Assembly: GCF_020595055.1 (NCBI RefSeq)
Contig: NZ_JAJDOO010000041.1
Coordinates: 1 to 33,698 of the forward strand
Reading direction: 5' to 3'
DNA from: Desulfosporosinus shakirovi
Lineage (GTDB): Bacteria; Bacillota; Desulfitobacteriia; Desulfitobacteriales; Desulfitobacteriaceae
DNA length: 33,698 bases
Position 1 is the stretch's first letter; every line of letters begins with the position of its first letter. Below, piece by piece: positions 26,397 through 33,460 of the stretch. The notes under the pieces are model-generated. The model made no database searches. It was not told the DNA's origin and was given only the letters and a program-made list of their open reading frames with translations. Both the position numbers and the translations under genes were made by a program.

Positions 26397-26917
26397 ATCG
26401 TCTCCAGTTAAGAAAACTCGGAAAAACTTAACCTTTCCTTTCAGTTATTCTTATCCCTTATCCAAGTTTATTAACTCCATTTTCTACATGTCTTCATTAT
26501 AATAATGAGTGAACTCTTACTATAATACTAGCCAGAAAGTTCAACTTATAGTTATATATTTTGGGAAGGCCCCTTCTCGCCATCCTTGGCTACAGGGACA
26601 CTCGGCCATCCTTGGCCAGCGCCTATGGCTTGGCGCTAGACAAGTTTTCTTTATAAGGCTTGGTCTACATAGTATGAATAGTTCGACAAGAGGTGCAAAT
26701 ATCCTTTATGCCTGTCTATAAAATACACAATCATCTGAATCATACTTATTATTTGCCATGGCTAAATAAAGCCTAGTACACTGTCTTCTATGGACATAAT
26801 TAATCCATATTGTTAAGTTATGGCTAAATTTATGCTTTTATTAAACGTATAAAGACCTTTTAAATGGTTAGGATAATACTGTCTAAACAAACAACTGAAA
26901 AAGGAGGATGGTTAAAT
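26397..26917. other. intergenic region between hypA and the spore protein gene
   Basis: About 520 bases must contain promoters for hypA (minus) and the spore protein (plus). The middle is GC-richer than its surroundings and holds a repeated 12-mer and a hairpin (26579-26637). ATGGCTAAAT also occurs twice (about 26758 and 26820). A plus-strand frame at 26509-26721 crosses the repeat and looks like chance. Confidence 0.5.
26579..26637. repeat. direct repeat of a 12-mer plus a GC-rich hairpin
   Basis: GCCATCCTTGGC occurs exactly twice, at 26579-26590 and 26605-26616. It is followed at once by an AGCGCC/GGCGCT stem (26618-26623 with 26632-26637). The block is GC-rich in AT-rich surroundings. It could be a small dispersed repeat. 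Confidence 0.6.
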
Positions 26918-27139
26918 ATGAGTCGTAATACACCTGAAGTTCCAGAATCCGAAAGGCAGTTGGATGAGCTTAAATGGGAAGTAGCTGAAGAGCTAAATTT
27001 AGACGATGACATTCAAGAAAAAGGGTTTGCAAATATGACAACCAGAGAAGTAGGTCAAATCGGCGGCAATATGGTCAAGAAAATGATTACCTTTGCAGAG
27101 AAGGAAATGGCCGAGCAGGGTTCGGGTGTTATAGATTAG
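26918..27139 (+). CDS. alpha/beta-type small acid-soluble spore protein
   Basis: SASPs coat DNA in the dormant spore and protect it from UV and heat; germination protease then degrades them. The 73-residue protein has the pattern LDELKWEVAEELNL, which includes the usual cleavage region, followed by TTREVGQIGGNMVKKMI. The last is the family's second signature (GxIGGxMVKxMI). A frame opens at 26864, but AAGGAGG lies eight bases before the ATG at 26918. It has its own terminator. It is a minor or diverged form, since it has more acidic residues in the middle than the major SASPs. Confidence 0.93.
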   Translation: MSRNTPEVPESERQLDELKWEVAEELNLDDDIQEKGFANMTTREVGQIGGNMVKKMITFAEKEMAEQGSGVID

Positions 27140-27148
27140 TTATTTTTT

Positions 27149-27186
27149 AGAAAGGGACCTCGTTCAGATAAACGACGTCCCTTTCT
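27149..27186. terminator. terminator after the spore protein gene
   Basis: AGAAAGGGAC (27149-27158) and its complement (27177-27186) form a 10-bp stem extended by CGTT/AACG. It lies 10 bases after the spore protein stop and about 50 bases after the larA stop on the other strand, so it probably serves both. Confidence 0.8.
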
Positions 27187-27236
27187 AATTAATTTATTTA
27201 TACTAAAACTACTCCTAAGCGAAAATTAGGTACACC

Positions 27237-28499
27237 TTATTCTTCGACATACGGAATCGTAAGAGGTCCAAGTGGCAAAACAGCAATACTCATATTATCT
27301 CCATATTTACCCGTTAGTTCCCTCAAAGTCTGTTCGATATCCCTCGTAGGAGTTAAATTTGCAATTCTTGTCGATTCTTCAGGCAACAAGGAATACAAGT
27401 ATACATCTGCCCACTCCTGAATCATAGCCAATCTTTGTGCTTCCCACTGATCAAACATTTGAAATGACGGCTCGTTAATCATTTCTAAAAGTTCCTTTGG
27501 TGAGTTGCGCATTTGGAGTATTTTAACAAAATTCCCATGTTCAGGCATGCCCTCACTGCATTCTGCGGCACAAATAATCGTCCCACCTTGTTTGACAATC
27601 ATCCGAGCAGCATCCATGCCCTTTACGGCCTGGTATAAATTTTGATCGAGAGGGTAACCTGCATTCGTTGTAATTACAACATCATAACGCTTCTCACATT
27701 TGACCATGGCTTGCTCTTTGACATATGCACAGCCAATAGCATGAGCTTCAACCAACTCACCAGCAAATACATTGGTGATCTCTTTCTCTCCATTCAGAGC
27801 TACATTAAGAAGGAAATTCGGTTTACAAAAATTATTAACTTCCCTCGTCATTTCTTGAAGTGGATTCTTATCTAGTTCTCCCCAGGTAGCCAGTGGGTGC
27901 CCAATCATTTTAGCGTTATGGAAGGTTAATATAGTTTCTATTCCCGCTATGCCAGGCATAATTCCCTTAGGTCCACCAGAGAAACCCGCAAAGAAATGAG
28001 GCTCGATGAACCCTGTTACTATTCTAAAATCTGCTTCAACATATTCTTTATTTAAATATACCTCACACCCAAAGCTGCTTGTTCCCAGATGCGAAAGCTC
28101 TGATTTTTCGTGACAATGATGATTTACAAGACGTACAGTATCTACTACTGTTTCTCCTAACATTTCGATGAATTCTTCCCTTGTTTGGTCACGGTGAGTT
28201 CCAAGGCCATTGATGATGGTAATATTTTCTATAGGCACATGAGGAAGTTCCTCAAGCAACCAAGGAATTAATTTATAGTTTGGGGTCGGCCTAGTGATAT
28301 CGCTAATTACAATGACTACCCTGTCTGTTGATTTAACCATTTCTCTAAGCGGCTTTGTCCCTTTAGGATCTCGAAGAGCGTCTAATACAAGCTCATGGTC
28401 ATTCTCTGGTAACTTCAAATGAGTCGGTTCAACGACTCTCGTATGTTCAGGTACATTTATGTTCAAACCATTCTTTCCATAGGCTAAAAAAACTTCCAT
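27237..28499 (-). CDS. larA: LarA-family nickel-dependent racemase
   Basis: LarA enzymes racemise lactate or other 2-hydroxy acids with a nickel-pincer nucleotide cofactor. The 420-residue protein keeps the key residues of the Lactobacillus plantarum enzyme with a constant offset of six: H102 (GLGTHRD), H168 and the pincer-linked K178 (EPHFFAGFSGGPKG), and H194 (TFHNAK). The cofactor makers larB, larC and larE are not in this window. Substrate cannot be told, as the family also contains malate and other hydroxyacid racemases. The chemoreceptor upstream has a diacid-type sensor, which may hint at a dicarboxylate; that is inference. Confidence 0.9.
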   Translation of the reverse strand: MEVFLAYGKNGLNINVPEHTRVVEPTHLKLPENDHELVLDALRDPKGTKPLREMVKSTDRVVIVISDITRPTPNYKLIPWLLEELPHVPIENITIINGLGTHRDQTREEFIEMLGETVVDTVRLVNHHCHEKSELSHLGTSSFGCEVYLNKEYVEADFRIVTGFIEPHFFAGFSGGPKGIMPGIAGIETILTFHNAKMIGHPLATWGELDKNPLQEMTREVNNFCKPNFLLNVALNGEKEITNVFAGELVEAHAIGCAYVKEQAMVKCEKRYDVVITTNAGYPLDQNLYQAVKGMDAARMIVKQGGTIICAAECSEGMPEHGNFVKILQMRNSPKELLEMINEPSFQMFDQWEAQRLAMIQEWADVYLYSLLPEESTRIANLTPTRDIEQTLRELTGKYGDNMSIAVLPLGPLTIPYVEE

Positions 28500-28575
28500 A
28501 TATATCTCCTTTTCTTTGATATGTTATGTGTATGAAGCATCATACTGTCTAGTTATAAAGCACTTTAGGCATGAC

Positions 28576-29439
28576 CTATAAACTTAAAGCTAACGATTCT
28601 AACTGTCCACTTACTTCCTGTAAACCTTCAACTAATTTGGCAATTTCTTGATTAGCCTGTGCTTGTTCTTGCGTGATTGCACTGTTGCGCAACGAACTTG
28701 CAGTAATCTTTTGAATAATGGCCTGAAATTCCAGTAAAAGTTCACTGATTTCATTGGCGGAACGATTGCTTTCATCTGCCAATTTACGAACTTCACCTGC
28801 AACCACGGAAAAGCCACGCCCATGTTCTCCTGCTCTAGCTGCTTCAATTGCTGCGTTTAAACCTAAAAGATTAGTTTGTTTGGCTACTTTACGAATAAGC
28901 CCCAAGATATCTGAAGTGGATTTAAGTTGATTTTCTCCCTCCTTCGCCTCTGTCGCAATAGCTTGACTAATCGCGGCTACTTCTTGTGCCGAAGCAGCTG
29001 TTTGTTGCACAGCACTGGCAGCTCGCTCTATAGCATTACTTAAAGCTTTTACTTGATTGCGCATGATGTCTTTCAATTCTTCATCTCTCAGCATCGTTAC
29101 AACCATACCCGCAGCAATCCTGGCAACCGGACTAACGATATCTAAAGGACCAGCAATTCCAAAGGTGCCGACTTTAACACCGTCGACTTTAATTGCTTGG
29201 TTGTAACCCTCTTTTAACTTCCCATTTGAAACGTCAGCCTCTTCTTGAGTTACAACTGTATAATCTATATTAGTAGTCATTATTTGCTGGCTTCCCTTAT
29301 GCTGTACCCCTACTCTAGTTTGGGCAGAATCTGCCATGATTATCCCAGATTCATCACATACGATAACAGCAAACCCACCTTGTTCATGAATAAAACTTGC
29401 TATTTTATTGGCAACAAAATTACTAAGCTTAGAGACCAC
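28576..29439 (-). CDS. soluble methyl-accepting chemotaxis-type receptor with diacid-recognition sensor
   Basis: The 287-residue protein has no membrane helix. Residues about 5-120 resemble the sugar-diacid-recognition domain of CdaR-type regulators ([43 protein letters not shown] split across the domain). The rest is a coiled-coil signalling domain with the hairpin tip [20 protein letters not shown] and [15 protein letters not shown]. That tip binds CheA/CheW. It is shorter than full receptors, with few heptads. The start is a GTG about 11 bases after AAAGGAG. It is upstream of larA with 76 bases between and no terminator, so they may be co-transcribed. Confidence 0.88.
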   Translation of the reverse strand: MVSKLSNFVANKIASFIHEQGGFAVIVCDESGIIMADSAQTRVGVQHKGSQQIMTTNIDYTVVTQEEADVSNGKLKEGYNQAIKVDGVKVGTFGIAGPLDIVSPVARIAAGMVVTMLRDEELKDIMRNQVKALSNAIERAASAVQQTAASAQEVAAISQAIATEAKEGENQLKSTSDILGLIRKVAKQTNLLGLNAAIEAARAGEHGRGFSVVAGEVRKLADESNRSANEISELLLEFQAIIQKITASSLRNSAITQEQAQANQEIAKLVEGLQEVSGQLESLALSL

Positions 29440-29719
29440 AAATCCATCTCCTTTAAAACCTATTTACCTCCATATTATATCACAATGTCTGATGGTCGGA
29501 CCAGATATATTCGTGAATTCCCAAACTTTTCCCTATTTTAAGATAATATTTCTTAACCTAGTTTAAATAGTTCACTCACTAATCCGTAATTGAGAAAAAA
29601 AGTAAACCGCTTATGTGCTGCCAGATCAATGTTGTCCGGCCTGGCAATACCTGTTAGACACATTAAAACACAGTATTAAGGAGATATAAAACTATCTTCT
29701 TTATACTGTGTTTTAACTA
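29440..29719. other. intergenic region before the carbonic anhydrase pseudogene end
   Basis: About 280 bases that hold the receptor gene promoter and a long hairpin. A TGCCAG/CTGGCA pair (about 29620-29646) could form another small stem. No coding similarity is seen. Confidence 0.4.
29663..29716. terminator. long AT-rich hairpin, probable bidirectional terminator
   Basis: TTAAAACACAGTA pairs perfectly with TACTGTGTTTTAA. The stem continues inward with two mismatches (ATTAAGGAGAT with ATCTTCTTTAT) to a small loop. It directly follows the carbonic anhydrase-like pseudogene on the minus strand. Its length, about 22 bp per arm, is more than most terminators need. Confidence 0.6.
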
Positions 29720-30277
29720 TTAGTGAAATAACTGGACTAAAATCATGCGATAAAATTTATTATCCTCTATATTGTAAAATAGTGGTACATAAAATTTTCG
29801 AATATCTTAATCTTATTCGTGCCGCCTCACTTAATACAAAATCTATATCATTGCCAATTTCATACATTGGAGCAAAATTCATAAAATGCTCCTCGGCATA
29901 TCTCTTGTTCCATCCTGCATTTTCAACTAACCGATCAATAAACTTTTCTCTTTTTTTAGAATAAATATTTACTATACCACAATTATTATGGCCTAGCAGA
30001 GCTATCGCCTTTACGCCGCCAATAGCAATAGCATAGGATACTTTAAACTCGCTGTAACGTAAATTTCCCCCGCCACTGCGAATTATATAGGCAAAATTAT
30101 CTGGAACGTGAAGATGTTTTCGATTATCCATACACATTCCTATTAATAACTGTGCTTTCGAATATTAATCAAAGGAACGATGAAGATTATGATATTCCAA
30201 AAGAAGTCCAATTGAGGTTTCTCTATATTCTGGAAAGATATCTTCTTTTTAGTTAATACTTGAATTAATTTATCCAT
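29720..30277 (-). pseudogene. beta-carbonic anhydrase-like gene, broken by indels and a stop
   Basis: The protein can be followed across three frames. It starts MDKLIQVLTKK. After an A5 run (30246-30250) the next frame gives DIFPEYRETSIGLLLEYHN and LHRSFD, then an in-frame TAA (30165-30167). The same frame goes on with YSKAQLLIGMCMDNRKH, SGGGNLRYSEFKVSYAI and LLGHNNCG. These hold the zinc-site Cys of CMDxR and the His/Cys of GHNNCG. Near the end a T4 run (29791-29794) shifts the frame again; the sequence then reads YVPLFYNIEDNKFYRM. The piece at 29760-30137 is open, but it lacks the first ~45 and last ~25 residues. Real decay is likeliest; assembly indels are possible. Confidence 0.75.
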
Positions 30278-30363
30278 TTCATTTTTCCTTTCCAAACAAA
30301 TCCGAGTTACACCCCGAGTCCGTATCCCTGGATGTCCGGATATATTCATTAATGAGCAAATTT

Positions 30364-31003
30364 TTAGATTGTTTTTGTTTCCTCGTATAGACCAGTAGCA
30401 CTGCTTACTACTTCTGCCATAGCCGATTCTATGTCATGTGTTATCTGGGCTTGGTTCTGAGTAGTCGCAACATTTTGGCATTCCATATCCTCCAAATCGT
30501 CTTCCATAATATCCCCGATGGTCACTTTATAGCCTTCCCCTTCTAAAAGGTTTTTAAATAGGGGGTATTAGTGTCCTCTATCAAATTCTGTTTCAGTACA
30601 AAGCCCGTCGGAAAGATAATCGCTCGCTTTGAAATGCGCTCTTTGATTTCATCCACCATGTGGTTGACTGTCCTGCTCATTTCCACCGAGTTTTCCCCTT
30701 CCAGACAGATTAGACCGAGAATCCCGTTGGAGTGCAAACAGGAATCCTCGTAGAGGCGGACGCCTTTCAGTTTGGCAAGCGCGCCAAGCACCGCCCGCTC
30801 TTTGCCAACAATATTTCCGGCGGGAATATCGTTTTCCATAATGTCAAGGGCAATATGATCCGAACGGACATTCACTACCAGCACTTTACTTCTTTCAAGT
30901 CCCAGCACATCCGCCACCGTCTGGGCGAGTTGAGTCAAATTTACATGATCGAGGGTAATATGGTTGATCCAGAGTTCTGTTTTTCCAAAAGATTTAGGCC
31001 CAT
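30364..31003 (-). pseudogene. MoaB/CinA-like molybdopterin-binding-domain gene, frameshifted and truncated
   Basis: An ATG at 31003 with AGGAG upstream starts MGLNLLEK. An A5 run (30980-30984) then breaks the frame, and TELWINHITLDHVNLTQLA follows in another frame. That frame stays open to about 30543 (VVNVRSDHIALDIME, GKERAVLGALAKLKG, KRAIIFPTGFVL, EDTNTPYLK). A second A5 run (30551-30555) shifts it again to NLLEGEGYKVTIGDIMEDDLED. The FPTG...DTNxPYL...LLEGEGYKV...DDLED run resembles the MoaB/MogA/CinA domain; the rest of that domain is missing, and an unrelated-looking tail ends at 30364. Adding one A to each run restores the frame. The family name is tentative. Confidence 0.6.
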
Positions 31004-31109
31004 CTTCAGATCTCCTTTCGTCTTTAACATTCAGATTTCAACATCAAAGTTAATATTTTTCCATCTTCTTTATGATTTATGCAACTAATACAATAGAAGA
31101 ATTACTAAG

Positions 31110-31128
31110 TGTTCGTCATTGACGAACA
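31110..31128. promoter_or_regulatory. perfect 9-bp inverted repeat, candidate IclR-family operator
   Basis: TGTTCGTCA-T-TGACGAACA is a perfect palindrome with a one-base centre. It lies between the iclR gene and the broken MoaB/CinA-like gene, about 107 bases upstream of that gene's ATG. A further GTTCG half-site follows at 31131-31135. Its size and place fit a dimeric regulator site. Confidence 0.6.
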
Positions 31129-31144
31129 TAGTTCGGATTAAAAA

Positions 31145-31167
31145 ATAGCGTTCTTTTAATACGCCAT
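31145..31167 (-). terminator. terminator after iclR
   Basis: On the minus strand, ATGGCGT pairs with ACGCTAT (one G-U) around a 9-base loop, followed by TTTTTT. It lies 25 bases after the iclR stop codon and just upstream of the palindromic operator. Confidence 0.55.
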
Positions 31168-31191
31168 TAAACTCTGTTAAAAAAGTTTCAG

Positions 31192-31968
31192 TCAGCTTCT
31201 ATACCCTAGTCTTTGTGAAATCTGGAGAGCGTAATATTGTACATCCCTAGCGATAGCCTCAATTTGTTCTAACGGCAACCGCACTGTCGGAGCAGAAACA
31301 CTAATGGCTGCCACCGGCTGATTCATATAATTGAAAATCGGAGCTGCAATACAACGCAGACCAGTTTCAATTTCCTCATTGTCAACAGCATATCCGCGTG
31401 AATGAATACGCCGCAGTTCACGGTACAACTCCTCCTGATCCGTGATTGTATGCTCTGTATATTTTTTGAAATCTTCTTTTGCAAAAACCTGTTTCAATTC
31501 ATCTTCGCTCAAAAAAGCCAAGATTACTTTGCCCACACCTGTACAATGCATAGTAGCGCATTTACCTGTCTGGGAATAAACAATTACAGCCTCGGGGGCA
31601 TCAACCTTATCTATATAAACAATCTCATCACCATAATGAGCGGCCAGATGCACGGTGGTATTGTATTTACCGCCAAGCTCCTCACAAAATACTTTGGCTT
31701 CGTTTCGCAAATCCATACGGTTATACACCAAAGTGCCCAACTCAAACAGCTTGATTCCCAATCGATAGCGTTTTGTTTGGGGATTCTGTTCCAAATAACC
31801 TTTTGTAAGCCGTGTATTCACCAATCCGTAAACCGTACTCTTGCTTAGCTCCATTTTTTCGGGAATTTCTGAAATACCTAATTCTATCGCTTGTCCTTTA
31901 AAACATCCAAGTATATCTAACGCCCGATTTACAGACTGCACGATCACACCTGATGCACTTGCCACCAA
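31192..31968 (-). CDS. IclR family transcriptional regulator
   Basis: The 258-residue protein is full length. A winged helix-turn-helix lies at about 10-70 (VQSVNRALDILGCF, LSKSTVYGLVNTRLTKGYLEQ). The effector domain follows: LRNEAKVFCEELGGKYNTTVHL, IVYIDKV, GKVILAFLSEDEL, and the C-terminal RGYAVDNEEIETGLRCIAAPI with ISVSAPTVR. IclR proteins bind small organic acids and repress or activate nearby catabolic genes. Downstream lie the palindrome and the two broken genes, then the receptor and larA. The start is a TTG five bases after AGGA; a GTG one codon later is also possible. It is the only intact gene in this stretch. Confidence 0.92.
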   Translation of the reverse strand: MVASASGVIVQSVNRALDILGCFKGQAIELGISEIPEKMELSKSTVYGLVNTRLTKGYLEQNPQTKRYRLGIKLFELGTLVYNRMDLRNEAKVFCEELGGKYNTTVHLAAHYGDEIVYIDKVDAPEAVIVYSQTGKCATMHCTGVGKVILAFLSEDELKQVFAKEDFKKYTEHTITDQEELYRELRRIHSRGYAVDNEEIETGLRCIAAPIFNYMNQPVAAISVSAPTVRLPLEQIEAIARDVQYYALQISQRLGYRS

Positions 31969-32515
31969 TATTTTCCTTTCAATTCAGAAATCCAATGCCT
32001 GATGTCTTTATAAAAAACACCTTTTTATAATTGAGATTATAAGGTATGACTTTTAAGAGTCATTACAATTCTGGTATTATTATTGGATTATAAATTTATA
32101 TCTTTTTATGTATTTCCATATAATGGATTATCTATTTTAGAAAAAACTATTCTAGGCCTCGAAGAAACCGTGGCAAACACTAGCGGGCAGGTTAAAAAGG
32201 CTGTTTTAAACTCAATAGTCAAATTGAATTAATGAAAGAGTTCCTTTTTACAATCTTTCATATAATTGGCATACTGAATAATATGGAATAATTGTCCACA
32301 TTTAAAGTGCCCTTATGCTTCCGTAAAGTATATGATGATAAATTATTTTTAACTGCTGTTAAAAGTGTCAAGTTAGAATTCCTATTGGCTGCTGCCGGAA
32401 AACCAAGTTTTTACAAATCGCAGACTGGACTTGTGCTTCCAGCCAGCTGTTTTAGTACCAAGGCTTCGGAGGCCTTGAGGGCAACGGTTTTAGTTCCGTT
32501 GGTTTCAGTGGTTAA
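31969..32515. other. AT-rich intergenic region upstream of iclR
   Basis: The part nearest iclR holds its promoter. Beyond about 32070 I find no convincing gene. A plus-strand frame at 32292-32519 has no recognisable features. At about 32412-32515 the minus strand continues the frame of the DUF3102 pseudogene beyond its second stop, ending at 32411. Confidence 0.4.
32036..32063 (-). promoter_or_regulatory. iclR promoter with overlapping near-palindrome
   Basis: On the minus strand a perfect -10 TATAAT (32036-32041) lies 16 bases after ATGACT (32058-32063), a 4-of-6 match to the -35 consensus. A near-palindrome, TGACTTTTAAGAGTCA (32047-32062), covers the -35 and spacer, in the place expected for autoregulation. 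Confidence 0.5.
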
Positions 32516-33038
32516 TTAGGCTTCGATTCCCTTTATGACTTGCCTTGTTCCTTGATCGACGAGTTCACAAGTTGCGGTTGTTGATATTAGAGCTGAGGGT
32601 TCAACGGTCGTCATATTCGTCGTAGTAACAGTCGACCACTCTTTAAGCCTTTCGACCATACATTTGATTATATCTTCAACATCATGCTGCAGGATAAATT
32701 TCTCCCGCTCATCTTAAGAAATTCCCAGCAGGAGAAGAGCCTGGTAGTATTTCAAATTCGCCCACGTCGGCGAATTTGACCTGCCGCCGGCAGCAAATAG
32801 TTTATCTCCATATTCTTGAAAAAGCTGCATCAGCTTGTTTGCTGTGCGCTGGGAATAGCTCACTGATTCCACCACCCATTTTCCCCATTCTCCATTGGGG
32901 AAGCAGGGCCTTGGCCTCCTTCAGGCGCTTACCGATCTCCATGGCATTGCTAAGCATGATTTTACAAGTTTGTTGTTTGATCCTATTAATCTCAGCCGCG
33001 ATAACTAGTGGCGTACGTTCAGTGATAGGTTCCTTCAT
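32516..33038 (-). pseudogene. DUF3102 family gene, frameshift and nonsense
   Basis: The first frame reads MKEPITERTPLVIAAEINRI, then IMLSNAMEIGKRLKEAKALLP, the DUF3102 signature. After a C4 run (32897-32900) the similarity moves to another frame: NGEWGKWVVESVSYSQRTAN, KLMQLFQEYGDKLF, ANLKYYQALLLLGIS. Then comes a TAA at 32714-32716 where the family usually has Glu, and the frame goes on with DEREKFILQHDVEDI to a stop at 32516. Dropping one C and reading through the TAA would give a single protein of about 174 residues. DUF3102 proteins are common on clostridial mobile elements; function unknown. Confidence 0.75.
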
Positions 33039-33172
33039 TTTGACACCCGCCTTTTTAATAGCTTTAATGACAGCATACGCAGACGGGCTTAGGATGGTGA
33101 ATAGCTTGGGTATCGCTCCGGCGTAACCTCAGCAACAATCAAACTGCCAGCCAAGTCCGGTTTTAACAGTCT

Positions 33173-33277
33173 CCAAGCCTTATACTGGGGAGTAAAACCG
33201 CACTTGCTGGCAGTGTTGACGAAAAGCAGTACTTTTCCCATATATTGAGGTATTGCAACCTCGTTCCCCTCATTTCC
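33173..33277 (-). pseudogene. glutathione peroxidase 5' fragment
   Basis: About 35 codons read GNEVAIPQYMGKVLLFVNTA and SKCGFTPQYKAW. This is the N-terminal catalytic segment of a glutathione/thiol peroxidase, with a Cys (not selenocysteine) at the active site in SKCGFT. The true start is missing: the upstream part of the frame is repeat sequence (33281 onward). After KAW the sequence stops matching the family, so the gene is cut at both ends. Confidence 0.75.
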
Positions 33278-33280
33278 CAA

Positions 33281-33410
33281 CAAAAAAACACTTCTGGTGA
33301 AGGACGAGCTTTTCGCCACACAGCGACTCATAACGCACACTCCTGCAGTGTGGATACCAAAGGAAGGACCCCCGGTACTTTCATTCCTTACATTTACATT
33401 ACAGTATTAA
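33281..33410. repeat. palindromic repeat, copy 1
   Basis: This copy shares with copy 2 the blocks CAAAxAAACACTTC, CTTTTCGCCACACxGCGACT, AACGCACACTC, TGTGGATxCC and the end TTACAGTAxTAA. CCACACAGC (33316-33324) and GCAGTGTGG (33345-33353) form a stem with one mismatch. It abuts the glutathione peroxidase fragment exactly where family similarity stops. Confidence 0.7.
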
Positions 33411-33456
33411 AAACAAGCAAAAAACTACCTCGTTAAAGGTAGTTTTTCGCTTGTTT
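33411..33456. terminator. 20-bp stem hairpin between repeat copies
   Basis: AAACAAGCAAAAAACTACCT (33411-33430) pairs with 33437-33456 over 20 positions with one mismatch and a 6-base loop. A/T-rich arms and runs suit a bidirectional terminator, though its position between two repeat copies could make it part of the element. Confidence 0.75.
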
Positions 33457-33460
33457 ACCT

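Noticed and set aside
30143-30349. 68-codon minus-strand frame as a separate hypothetical protein
   Set aside because: Its useful part (MDKLIQVLTKK) is the start of the carbonic anhydrase-like pseudogene; the rest is that gene read out of frame.
32292-32519. Plus-strand 75-codon frame
   Set aside because: No recognisable motif and no ribosome binding site. It overlaps the opposite strand of the DUF3102 pseudogene tail.
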